Shown here: one piece after another, positions 47,939 to 58,064 of the stretch | Position numbering within the stretch: the stretch's first letter is position 1 | Layout: each line of letters begins with the position of its first letter | Notes under the pieces: model-generated | Told to the model about the DNA's origin: nothing | What the model saw: the letters and a program-made list of their open reading frames with translations, nothing else | Databases searched by the model: none | Assembly: GCA_016182975.1 (NCBI GenBank) | Contig: JACPFJ010000026.1 | Coordinates: 91,132 to 155,131, forward strand | DNA from: Deltaproteobacteria bacterium | GTDB lineage: Bacteria; Desulfobacterota; Desulfuromonadia; Geobacterales; Pseudopelobacteraceae | Length of the DNA: 64,000 nucleotides | Reading direction: 5' to 3' | Translations under genes and position numbers: made by a program

Positions 47939-49510
47939 TTAATCCCAGCTATCAAGCTTCATGGTCCCTTTTTCCTCCAGGTTTCTGTGCATGTTGAATG
48001 ACTTGTAAAGCATGTGCGGCTCGTGGGCGCTGCCGCTTGCGATGCCCGCTTTCAGGGCGCGATCGTAGTACTCCTGAAGGAGCGGCCGGTAGTCGGGGTG
48101 CGCGCATCTGTCGATGACCCTCCGGGCCCGCTGCCGGGGAGCGAGTCCGCGCAGGTCGGCAAGCCCCTGTTCGGTCACGAGGATATCGAGATCATGCTCG
48201 GTATGATCGACATGGGTAACCATCGGCAGGACGCAACTGATGCCGGTGGGGTCTGTCCTGGAAGGCCTGGTCGAGGGGGTGTGCATGATGGAGAGGTAGG
48301 CGTTGCGCATGAAATCGCCCGAACCGCCGATGCCGTTGATCATCCGGGAGCCGTTGATGTTGGAGGAGTTGGCGTGGCCATAGATATCGAACTCTACCGG
48401 CGTGTTCATGGCGATCACCCCGAGACGGCGAATCAGTTCGGCATGGTTGGTGATCTGGACCGGCCGCAGCAGGGTCTTCCCCTTGTAGTTGTCCCAGTCG
48501 GCCAGGAGGCGCTTAAGTCCCTGCTCGGAGAGCGAAAAGGAGGCGGCGGTCACGAAATCGAGCTTGCCGCTATCCATCAGGTCAAGGAGATTGTCCTGAA
48601 AGACCTCGGTCCAGACGGTCAGATGGCTGAAACTGCTGGTGAGCAGGCCCCCCACCACGGCATTGGCAATGGAGCCGACCCCGGACTGCAGGGGGAGCAG
48701 GTTTTCCGGCAGACGCCCGTTCTTCACCTCCCAGTGCAGGAAATCGATCAGGTGGGCGGCGATGAGCCGGGAGTCCTCGCCGGGAGCCCGCAAGGGCCGG
48801 CCGACCGGGTCCTTGCCCGACTCCACGATCGCAACGATCCGCTCCGGGTCGCAGGGAATGGAGGTGGCTCCGATCCGGTCCCTGACGGTCAGGATATTAA
48901 GGGGGGCCCGGTGCGGTGGGGCGGCAACGGCGACACAGTCGTGCACCCCCTCCAGGAGAGGGAGCCGCGTATTGAGCTCGATGATGATCTTTTCCGCCCG
49001 CGCGACAATTTCGTGGATGATGCCGACCGACAGGGTCGGCACGATTCCCCCCTCCTCGGTGATACAGCTCGCCTCGATAATGGCGAGATCGATCTTGCCG
49101 CCGTTATCGAGGGTGTAGTAACCGTAGCCGAAGTCCTGGGCATACATGGAAAGATGGCGATCACCGAAGTTGACCTCCCCCACGTTGACCGCCCGCTGGA
49201 TATGCAGACCCTGCTGCTGCGGCCAGCGCCGGTCCAGCATGCCCAGTCTCGACCAGCGGTCATCGACGTCAATGCCGATGGAGGCGCCGGTGTACACATT
49301 GAAGCGCATCTTGCCGGCAAGCCCCTTGTCTTCCACGTGATCGGCCAGCACGGCCGGCACCAGTTTGGGGTGCCCCTCGGAAAACCCCGAAAATCCGAGA
49401 TACATGCCGTCCTTAAAAAATGAGACAGTGTCTTCGGCCGTCATGATCCTAGAGCGGAGTTTTTTATGCCTGATCCGTTCCAGCAGTTGTGTCGATTGTT
49501 CGGTTGCCAT
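47939..49510 (-). CDS. acetyl-CoA hydrolase/transferase family CoA-transferase, copy 2
   Basis: Near-identical motif set to 23721-25286 (GMYLGFSGFSEGHPKLVPAVLADHVE; NGIGGSGDFMRNAYLSIMHTPSTRPSRTDPTGISCVLPMVTHVDHTEHDLDILVTEQGLADLRGLAPRQRARRVI). Confidence 0.92.
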   Translation of the reverse strand: MATEQSTQLLERIRHKKLRSRIMTAEDTVSFFKDGMYLGFSGFSEGHPKLVPAVLADHVEDKGLAGKMRFNVYTGASIGIDVDDRWSRLGMLDRRWPQQQGLHIQRAVNVGEVNFGDRHLSMYAQDFGYGYYTLDNGGKIDLAIIEASCITEEGGIVPTLSVGIIHEIVARAEKIIIELNTRLPLLEGVHDCVAVAAPPHRAPLNILTVRDRIGATSIPCDPERIVAIVESGKDPVGRPLRAPGEDSRLIAAHLIDFLHWEVKNGRLPENLLPLQSGVGSIANAVVGGLLTSSFSHLTVWTEVFQDNLLDLMDSGKLDFVTAASFSLSEQGLKRLLADWDNYKGKTLLRPVQITNHAELIRRLGVIAMNTPVEFDIYGHANSSNINGSRMINGIGGSGDFMRNAYLSIMHTPSTRPSRTDPTGISCVLPMVTHVDHTEHDLDILVTEQGLADLRGLAPRQRARRVIDRCAHPDYRPLLQEYYDRALKAGIASGSAHEPHMLYKSFNMHRNLEEKGTMKLDSWD

Positions 49511-49520
49511 GACATACTCC

Positions 49521-49713
49521 CTTTAACCTGAATTCTGCAAACCTCACCACAGAGTCACAGAGGGCACAGAGGAAAGCTTTTTATTTACAAAGCATTAGAA
49601 TACTTCTCACAGATTATGCAATTCACCCTTTTGGTGATGAATCTATTAAAAAACTCAGTGATTCCTCTGTGTTCTCTGTGGCTCTGTGGTTGAAGTGCCG
49701 TTTCAGGTTTAAT
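49521..49713. repeat. intergenic inverted-repeat element, CACAGAG type, copy 3
   Basis: cTTTAACCTGaattctgcaaacctcaccacagagtcacagagggcacagagg ... cctctgtgttctctgtggctctgtggttgaagtgccgtttcAGGTTTAAT. Confidence 0.87.
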
Positions 49714-49721
49714 TATCCGAA

Positions 49722-51521
49722 TCAGAACCAGCTGTCCTGCATCGCGTAGCAGGTCGGTTCGAGGCTGCCGAGTATCTTTGCCTGGTGGTGCACCTTGGGC
49801 AGCTCCCAGTTGAAGAAGAACGAGCAGGCTTGCATCTTGCCACGATAAAAATCCCGGTTGCCCTCACTGGTGGATTCGCACTGCCTTGTCGCCACCTGCG
49901 CCTGACGCAGCCAGATCCAGGCGATGACCACGTGCCCCAGCATCTCCAGATAGAGCGAGGCATTGGCCAGGAAAAGGTCGGCCCCGGTCAGCTCCCTCGC
50001 CTCCAACAGCCTCTCCGTGGTCTCCCGCGCCTGCCGTAATGCCTGACCCAGATCCCTGGACCACGCGGTCAAAGATTCATCGCCGGCCGTCTCGGCAATG
50101 GTTGTGCCTATCTCCTCCATCAGCAGCTTGAAGGCCTCGCCGTTTCCCATGGAGACCTTGCGCCCCAGGAGATCGATACCCTGAATGCCGTTGGTCCCTT
50201 CATGGATCTGACTGAGGCGGTTATCGCGAAACAGCTGCTCCACCGGATACTCGCGCGTGTAGCCGTACCCGCCGAGGATCTGGACGGCCTGGCTGTTCGC
50301 CTCGAAGCAGAACCGCGAGGGCCAGGCCTTGACGATCGGGGTGAGGATGTCGAGCAGGAGTCCCGCCTTGCGCCTCTCCTCCGCCCCCCCTCCCCTTTGC
50401 CGGTCGACGAGCAGCGAGGCGTAGAGTATCAGCGCGAGAGAGCCCTCGACGTAGGCCTTCTGCATGAGCAGCATGCGGCGGATATCGGCGTGCTCGATGA
50501 TCATGACCTGCCTGGAGAGCGGGTCCTTGCCGCTGGGGAGGCGCCCCTGGGGACGATTGCGGGCATAGTCCAGGGAATAGAGATACCCGGCGTAGCCGAT
50601 GCAGGCGGCAAACTGGCCGATATTGATGCGGGCCTCGTTCATCATGTGAAACATGCAGGAGAGCCCCTGGTTCGGTTCGCCGACCAGGTAGCCGAAGCAG
50701 CGGCCGTTTTCACCGAAATTGAGCATGGTCGAGGTCGTCCCCCGCCAACCCATCTTGTGAATGAGCCCCGACAGCGCCACGTCGTTGTCTTCGCCCACGC
50801 TGCCGTCCGGATCGACCCGATAGCGCGGCACGATAAAGAGCGATATCCCCTTTACGCCGGCCGGGGCCCCCTTGATGCGCGCCAGCACCAGGTGGACGAT
50901 GTTCTCCGAGAGTTCATGCTCTCCGCCGGAGATGAAGATCTTGTTCCCCCTGATCAGGTAGTGCCCCTGCGGCGCCGGTTCGGCAGTGGTGATGAGATCG
51001 GAAATAGAGGAGCCGGCCTGCGGCTCGGTCATGGCCATGGTGCCGAAGAAGCGGCCGGTCATCATCGGCTCCAGATAGAGCCTCTGCTGCTCCGGCGAGG
51101 CGTGGGCCGCCAGCAGGTGGCTGTTGGCCATGGTCAATTGGGCATAGCTGGCGGTTGCGATGTTGGCGGCGCTGACAAAGGAAAGGACGGCGTTGTTGAG
51201 CACCGTGGGGAGCTGTATGCCCCCTAGCTCCGCGCTGTGGGAGGCGCTGAAAAAACCGGCCTCGGCAAAGGCCTGCAGCGCCTCCTTCACCTCGGGGATG
51301 AGCCGCACCCTCCCGTCCACCACCACCGGTTCATTCCGGTCCCCCTCCGCGTTGTGGGTATGGAACTTCTCCCTGGCGATCTGCTCGGCCACGTCGAGAA
51401 TGGCCTTGAAGGTCTCCCGGCTGTGCTCTTCGTAGCAGGGATACGTGGTCAACTGTTCAACATCGAGCAGTTCATGGAGCAGGAAGTCGATGTCGCGGCG
51501 ACTGATGAATGGTATTGACAT
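49722..51521 (-). CDS. acyl-CoA dehydrogenase, large DmdC-like type
   Basis: GTMAMTEPQAGSSISDLITTAEP; FISGGEHELSENIVHLVLARIKGAPAGVKGISLFIVPRY; QAVQILGGYGYTREYPVEQLFRDNRLSQIHEGTNGIQGIDLLGRK. Confidence 0.9.
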   Translation of the reverse strand: MSIPFISRRDIDFLLHELLDVEQLTTYPCYEEHSRETFKAILDVAEQIAREKFHTHNAEGDRNEPVVVDGRVRLIPEVKEALQAFAEAGFFSASHSAELGGIQLPTVLNNAVLSFVSAANIATASYAQLTMANSHLLAAHASPEQQRLYLEPMMTGRFFGTMAMTEPQAGSSISDLITTAEPAPQGHYLIRGNKIFISGGEHELSENIVHLVLARIKGAPAGVKGISLFIVPRYRVDPDGSVGEDNDVALSGLIHKMGWRGTTSTMLNFGENGRCFGYLVGEPNQGLSCMFHMMNEARINIGQFAACIGYAGYLYSLDYARNRPQGRLPSGKDPLSRQVMIIEHADIRRMLLMQKAYVEGSLALILYASLLVDRQRGGGAEERRKAGLLLDILTPIVKAWPSRFCFEANSQAVQILGGYGYTREYPVEQLFRDNRLSQIHEGTNGIQGIDLLGRKVSMGNGEAFKLLMEEIGTTIAETAGDESLTAWSRDLGQALRQARETTERLLEARELTGADLFLANASLYLEMLGHVVIAWIWLRQAQVATRQCESTSEGNRDFYRGKMQACSFFFNWELPKVHHQAKILGSLEPTCYAMQDSWF

Positions 51522-51571
51522 GGCTCTCGTTCTCCTTTGGCGGTTATTCGCATTTGCAATCAAGATGATCC

Positions 51572-51624
51572 TGTAGAGACGGGCCGATGGCCCGTCTCAG
51601 ACGTCCCACCGGGACGTCTCTACA
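51572..51624. repeat. 53-bp cloverleaf-like nested inverted repeat
   Basis: TGTAGAGACGGGCCgatGGCCCGTCTCAGACGTCCCaccGGGACGTCTCTACA; outer arms TGTAGAGACG/CGTCTCTACA plus two inner hairpins. Confidence 0.88.
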
Positions 51625-51671
51625 ATGGGTACATCTCATCTTGAATACGACTTGGAATTTGGTGGCCAATC

Positions 51672-52652
51672 TCATGCCCCGCCCAGCTTTTCCAGGGCAT
51701 CCCTGACCAGCACGCCGACCAGCTCTTTGCGGTAGCTCGCCGACACCTCCATATGAGAGACTGTTCTGGTCTGTTTCCGTGCCATCTCAACCAGCAGGTC
51801 GATCAACGCGGGTGTTAAGCCCGCTTCTGACGGGTAGTCCGGTGGGGGGGCGACAACCAGTGGTGAGGAGCCCACACCGGTGATGGCGATGCGCAACCGC
51901 GCAATCGCGGCCGTCGTCCCGCTCATGACCGCCGCCACCCCTGCAATGGGGAAGTCCAGGGCGCCGCGCTTGCGGTACTTGAGGTAGGTGCCGCGCTGTC
52001 CCGGCAGCGGAGCGGGAAGGATCACCTCTGCCAGCAGCTCGCCGGGTTGCAGATCGGTGTGACGCATGCCGTCGTCAACAAAGAATTCCTCGATCGGCAC
52101 GATGCGCTCCCCGCCTGGGTTCACCAGCCGTACCTTTGCACCCAACGCGAGGAGCGCGGCTGCGGTATCGCCGCAGTAAAGCGCATGGCAGCGCCTGCTC
52201 CCCTTGGCCATGTAACAGACTGAACCTCCGTTCTTGAAGCAGTCGGGCCGGGCCTGCCGCCACGAGCGCCCCTGCTGGAAGTACCAGCAGCGCGGCTCCA
52301 GGCAGATGTTGCCGCCGATGGTCCCCATGTTCTGCAACTGGGCCGCCCCCACCGCGAGGGCCGCTTCCGCGAGCATGGGGCAGCGCTCCAGCACCAGGTC
52401 GGAGCAGCGCACCTGGGTGAGGGTGGCCAGCGCACCCACGTGCAGGTTTTCGCCGACCAGGGCGATACTGCCGAGGCCTTCCACTTTCTTCAGGTTGATG
52501 AGGCATTGCGGCTGCGTCACGCCGTACTTCATGCGCACCACCAGGTCGGTGCCGCCGGCGATCAGCGCCGCCTTGTCCCCCTGCTCCTTCAGGAGCCTAC
52601 AGGCCTCGGAGAGGGTTCTCGGCTCGAAATGCTCGAACTTTTTCAATCTCAT
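51672..52652 (-). CDS. hcrB: FAD subunit of Mo enzyme with extra [4Fe-4S]-type Cys loop (4-hydroxybenzoyl-CoA reductase beta-like)
   Basis: Cys at 122, 138, 146, 155: RCWYFQQGRSWRQARPDCFKNGGSVCYMAKGSRRCHALYCGD. Confidence 0.85.
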   Translation of the reverse strand: MRLKKFEHFEPRTLSEACRLLKEQGDKAALIAGGTDLVVRMKYGVTQPQCLINLKKVEGLGSIALVGENLHVGALATLTQVRCSDLVLERCPMLAEAALAVGAAQLQNMGTIGGNICLEPRCWYFQQGRSWRQARPDCFKNGGSVCYMAKGSRRCHALYCGDTAAALLALGAKVRLVNPGGERIVPIEEFFVDDGMRHTDLQPGELLAEVILPAPLPGQRGTYLKYRKRGALDFPIAGVAAVMSGTTAAIARLRIAITGVGSSPLVVAPPPDYPSEAGLTPALIDLLVEMARKQTRTVSHMEVSASYRKELVGVLVRDALEKLGGA

Positions 52653-54982
52653 GACTGTCCCTCCGCGGTTGCCTTGGCCTGCGCCTTCTTATCCCTCAGG
52701 GCCTTGAGCACCTTTTCGGGGGTGACGGGGAGATCGGTAATCCAGACCCCGATGGCATTGTGAATGGCGTTGACGATCGCCGGAATGGTGGAGACCTGGG
52801 TCCCCTCCCCCGACTCCTTGGCGCCGAAAGCCCCCACCGGATCGATGGTCTCGATGGAAAGGGAGACCATCTCCCGGGGGAGGTCGTAGACGGTGGGGAG
52901 ACCGTAGGCGGTCAGGTTCGGGGTCAGGTTCTGGCCATTTTCCTCGACACAATGTTCGTAAATGGTATGGCCGACCCCTCCGGCGATGGAACCTTCGTGC
53001 TGCCCCTCGACGGCAAGCGGATTCAAGGCGAATCCGAGGTCGTGCGCCACCACCATGCGCGGTACCGTCACCCTGCCGGTCCGGGTATCCACCTCGACCC
53101 AGGCGGCCTGGGTGCCGAAGCTGTAGGCCCCGCTTGCGTCCCCCTCCCCGGTCTCGAAGTTCATGGGGGGGACGGTCTGCCCCCAGCTCCCCTGGCCGAT
53201 GATCGAGGTGCCCGAACCCCAGGCAACGGTCTGACGGGTGAGGTCGCGAAAGCGGAGCGCCTTGTCCGGCGCCCCCCTGACGAACACCTTGCAGTCTCGG
53301 AACTCGATTGCCTCGGGCGCCGCCTTCAGCAGTTCCGCCGCCACCGGCAGGAGCTGTTGCCGCGCGTCCCGCGCCGCGATCAGCACCGCGTTCCCCGCGG
53401 TGGAGCTCACCCGGCTCCCGAAGCTCCCCGGATCGACCGGGGTGACGGTGCTGTCGGTCTGGGGGACAAAGACATCCTCCAGCCGTATGCCGAGGACCTC
53501 GGCCACGATCATGGCGAGTACGGTTTCGGAACCCTGGCCGGAATCGGTCGATCCTGTCAGGAGCGACGCCGTGCCGTCCTCGTGGACCTTGATCACCGCC
53601 GTGCAGCAGTTGTGGCCGGTCAGACGGGCGCCGGACTGGAACGAATTGCAGGCGATCCCCACCCCCGTTGCGATGCGGCCGAGCGGCTCATTCTCCTTCT
53701 CCCGCCAGGGGCGGTAGTGGGTATCCCACTCCGCGGCCCGTACCGCCCCGGTGATCGTCTCCTGCAGGCCGCAACTGTGTATGTTCATCCCGCTGGCGGT
53801 CCTGTAGCCCGTATAGACCGCGTTTTTCTGCCTGATCCGTACCGGGTCGAGGCCTAGGTCATGGGCGATCATCTCCAGTTGCACGTCCGCCGCGTAGCGG
53901 ATCTGCTGGATGCCGTTACCCCGCTGGGCAACCGAGATGGGGCGGTTGGTGTAGGCGCGAAATGCCTCGTATCGCACATTGGGCACGACGTAGGGGAGAT
54001 TCAGGAAATAAAAGGCATTGGCGATGGTGCTCGGCCCCACCCCGGTGCCGGCCCCGCCGTCGGCGATGATGCGGCAGTCGTGGGCCAGGATGGTGCCGTC
54101 CTTCCTGACCCCGGTCTTCAGCCGGACGATCATCGGGTGCCTACGCCGGTGAGAGGAGAGCACCTCTTCCATGGTGAGCACGATCTTCACCGGGCGGCCC
54201 GACTTCTTGGAGAGCATCACCGCGCAGAAGTCGACCGGATACCCCCCGTTCTTGCCGCCAAAGCCGCCGCCGATGTACGGCTGGATGAGCCTGACGTTGC
54301 TGAGCGGCACGTTGAAGCAGTTGGAGAGGTTGCGGTAGAGGAAGTAGGGGCTCTGCTTGGAGGCCCAGATGGTGATCCGGTTGGGGGCCTCCCAGTGGGC
54401 CAGCGCGGCGTTCGGCTCCAGAAAGCCGTGCAGGACCGACTGGCTGTAGAACCTGTCCTCACGGACGTAGTCCGCCTGCCGGAAGGCCTCGTCCACGTCG
54501 CCGAAGCCGGTTTTCATATGGACGCTGATATTGCCCGGCTTGTCATCGTGGAGTTGCGGCGCCCCCTCCAGCAGGGCCTCCTCGGGATCGGTAACGGCAG
54601 GCAGGACCTCGTAATCGACCCGGATCAGCTCCAGGGCCTCCAGGGCGGTATCCTCGTCCACGGCCGCCACTGCCGCCACCTCTTCCCCGAGGTAGCGCAC
54701 CTTGCCCCGGGCCAGGGGATACTCGTCGCGCGTGTCGGCCCGCAGGCCGTAGCGGTAGTCGCCGAAATCCTCTCCCACGATGACCGCGCGAACCCCCGGA
54801 AGCTGCTCCGCCCGCGTGGTATCGATGCGCAGAATCCGCGCGTGGGGATGGGGGCTGCGCAATATTTTGCCGTGAAGCATCCCGGGGAGCGACAGGTCGT
54901 CGGTAAAACGGGCGCTCCCCGCCGCCTTGACAGGTCCGTCTACTCTGGGCAATCGCTTGCCGAGCACTGCATAATCTGACAT
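52649..54982 (-). CDS. hcrA: molybdopterin-binding subunit, xanthine dehydrogenase family (system 2, HcrA-like)
   Basis: IGGGFGGKNGGYPVDFCAVMLSKKSGRPVKIVLTMEEVLSSHRRRHP; AVEGQHEGSIAGGVGHTIYEHC; AFGAKESGEGTQVSTIPAIVNAIHNAIG. Confidence 0.85.
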   Translation of the reverse strand: MSDYAVLGKRLPRVDGPVKAAGSARFTDDLSLPGMLHGKILRSPHPHARILRIDTTRAEQLPGVRAVIVGEDFGDYRYGLRADTRDEYPLARGKVRYLGEEVAAVAAVDEDTALEALELIRVDYEVLPAVTDPEEALLEGAPQLHDDKPGNISVHMKTGFGDVDEAFRQADYVREDRFYSQSVLHGFLEPNAALAHWEAPNRITIWASKQSPYFLYRNLSNCFNVPLSNVRLIQPYIGGGFGGKNGGYPVDFCAVMLSKKSGRPVKIVLTMEEVLSSHRRRHPMIVRLKTGVRKDGTILAHDCRIIADGGAGTGVGPSTIANAFYFLNLPYVVPNVRYEAFRAYTNRPISVAQRGNGIQQIRYAADVQLEMIAHDLGLDPVRIRQKNAVYTGYRTASGMNIHSCGLQETITGAVRAAEWDTHYRPWREKENEPLGRIATGVGIACNSFQSGARLTGHNCCTAVIKVHEDGTASLLTGSTDSGQGSETVLAMIVAEVLGIRLEDVFVPQTDSTVTPVDPGSFGSRVSSTAGNAVLIAARDARQQLLPVAAELLKAAPEAIEFRDCKVFVRGAPDKALRFRDLTRQTVAWGSGTSIIGQGSWGQTVPPMNFETGEGDASGAYSFGTQAAWVEVDTRTGRVTVPRMVVAHDLGFALNPLAVEGQHEGSIAGGVGHTIYEHCVEENGQNLTPNLTAYGLPTVYDLPREMVSLSIETIDPVGAFGAKESGEGTQVSTIPAIVNAIHNAIGVWITDLPVTPEKVLKALRDKKAQAKATAEGQS

Positions 54983-55016
54983 ACCTACTCCTTTTGTATG
55001 GAAATTGGCGTTGTTC

Positions 55017-55487
55017 TCAGGCCAGCCTTGTCGCGGCGTCCTCGATCGCCTCCACGATCTTGGCGTAGCCGGTGCAGCGGCAGAGGTTCCCGGCGATGGC
55101 CCGGCGCACCTCATCCGGGTCGGGATGCGGGTTCTCGTCAAGGAGCGCCTTGGCCGACATAACCATCCCGGGGGTGCAGAAGCCGCACTGCACCGCGCCG
55201 CAATCGACGAAGCTCCGCTGGAGGGGATCGGGACGATCGCCGTCCCCCAGCGCCTCGATGGTGATGATCTCCCGCCCCTGTACCTCCACCGCCAGTGTCA
55301 GGCAGGACAGGACCGCCTTGCCATCGATGATGACCGTGCAGGCGCCGCAGTCTCCGACGCGGCAGGCCCTTTTCGTGCCGGTGAAACCCAGCTCCTCCCT
55401 CAGCACCTCCAACAGGGTCCGGTGCGGCTGCTCCATCACGGTGTGGAGCGTACCGTTTACCTTCAACTGCATCTGTTGCATCGCCAT
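55017..55487 (-). CDS. hcrC: 2Fe-2S subunit of Mo enzyme (system 2, HcrC-like)
   Basis: GTKRACRVGDCGACTVIIDGKAVLSCLTLAVE; QCGFCTPGMVMSAKALLDENPHPDPDEVRRAIAGNLCRCTGYAKIVEAI. Confidence 0.88.
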   Translation of the reverse strand: MAMQQMQLKVNGTLHTVMEQPHRTLLEVLREELGFTGTKRACRVGDCGACTVIIDGKAVLSCLTLAVEVQGREIITIEALGDGDRPDPLQRSFVDCGAVQCGFCTPGMVMSAKALLDENPHPDPDEVRRAIAGNLCRCTGYAKIVEAIEDAATRLA

Positions 55488-55526
55488 TTAGCTCTCCTTT
55501 GCCCTTCGATATCTGATCGTGCTGTT

Positions 55527-55542
55527 TGCGGGAACCATGCCA
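55527..55542 (-). promoter_or_regulatory. candidate sigma54 -24/-12 promoter for Mo enzyme system 2
   Basis: Minus strand TGGCATG-GTTC-CCGCA. Confidence 0.72.
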
Positions 55543-55592
55543 AATATATTATCTTGATATTCTAACGCATTAGCGAGACATTATAAAAATAA

Positions 55593-55654
55593 CCGTCAAA
55601 TACGACGTTATGGATTGTCACATTTGGCGGTATCGGTTATTATCGCTAAATACG
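55593..55654. promoter_or_regulatory. three candidate enhancer sites for EBP3
   Basis: CCGTCAAATACG(ACG) (55593), CACATTTGGCGG (55619), TCGCTAAATACG (55643); consensus about CGTATTTGRCGG. Confidence 0.55.
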
Positions 55655-55707
55655 GTGATTTTTTGCAGGCGCTGTAGCGAGAATTCAGGCTCCGGGTGAG
55701 GTGGGCA

Positions 55708-57240
<1,533 letters not shown>

Positions 57241-57612
57241 ATTACAAATGGAACACCGATCAAATCTGATTGAGCGGATTAAACGGATATGCAGCGCCTG
57301 TTTGGCCAGTTCCAGAGGCAATAAGGCAGAGCCTGAGACCCCGCTGAAAGCTGCTTGGACCAGCTTTCGAGCGTGCGGGTGAGATACATGGAAGGCCGTT
57401 ATCGTCTAAATTGCATAGCAATTGCGATTGGACGACAGGCGGTTGTTGTGTCAAAGGTTTTATAGGGATAGATGAGACGAGGGGGAGTCACTGAAACAGG
57501 TATGGCCTTCAATAAATACATAGATAAGAACGACGCTACCCTTTAGGGGTTGCGCGAGAATGTGATTGAGGCGGCGGAGAGGATAAAGAAGAATTTGAAG
57601 TAGATTTAGAAA

Positions 57613-57640
57613 GGGCGCTGATTGCAGCGCCCTTTTTTTT
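57613..57640 (+). terminator. Rho-independent terminator
   Basis: GGGCGCTG-ATTG-CAGCGCCC followed by T8. Confidence 0.9.
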
Positions 57641-57669
57641 ATGGTATGACGATTACAGGAGATTATTGT

Positions 57670-57996
57670 ATGGGTGTCGTAGCGTTAACGGATATACAAA
57701 ATTTTGTGGCTGATATGGCTCGTGAATTTTTGCCTGAAAAGGTGATCCTGTTCGGGTCATATGCTCGTGGCTGCGCTGGGACTGAGTCGGATGTTGACCT
57801 GCTGGTGGTTATGCCCGAGGATGTTTCGGGTGCAAGAGTGGCTGCCGACATCATCACGCGCCTGAAACCGACCCTGCCGGTTGAGCTTGTTGTCCGCTCA
57901 TCCCGCCAGATCGAGGAACGGCTGGCTCTGAATGATTTCTTTTTGCGCGAAATCATGATCACGGGAAAAGAACTGTATGCAGCCCCTCACCACTGA
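57670..57996 (+). CDS. MNT-type minimal nucleotidyltransferase (antitoxin of HEPN/MNT pair)
   Basis: VILFGSYARGCAGTESDVDLLVVMPEDV (GSx10DxD). Confidence 0.9.
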   Translation: MGVVALTDIQNFVADMAREFLPEKVILFGSYARGCAGTESDVDLLVVMPEDVSGARVAADIITRLKPTLPVELVVRSSRQIEERLALNDFFLREIMITGKELYAAPHH

Positions 57997-58036
57997 GTGG
58001 ATCAATAAGGCAGAAGGTGATTTGGTAACAGCCGCC
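57977..58036 (+). pseudogene. 5' remnant of HEPN-domain toxin gene
   Basis: MQPLTTEWINKAEGDLVTA overlapping the MNT stop, then loss of similarity. Confidence 0.6.
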
Positions 58037-58064
58037 TTTCCTGTCTACCACCAAGCTATAACGC

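Noticed and set aside
48014-49423. 469-aa plus-strand ORF
   Set aside because: Antisense shadow of the CoA-transferase gene.
57510-57605. Small ORF MAFNKYIDKNDATL-TAG-GLRENVIEAAERIKKNLK with an in-frame amber codon
   Set aside because: Could suggest recoding, but no other evidence; more likely a short gene remnant before the terminator.
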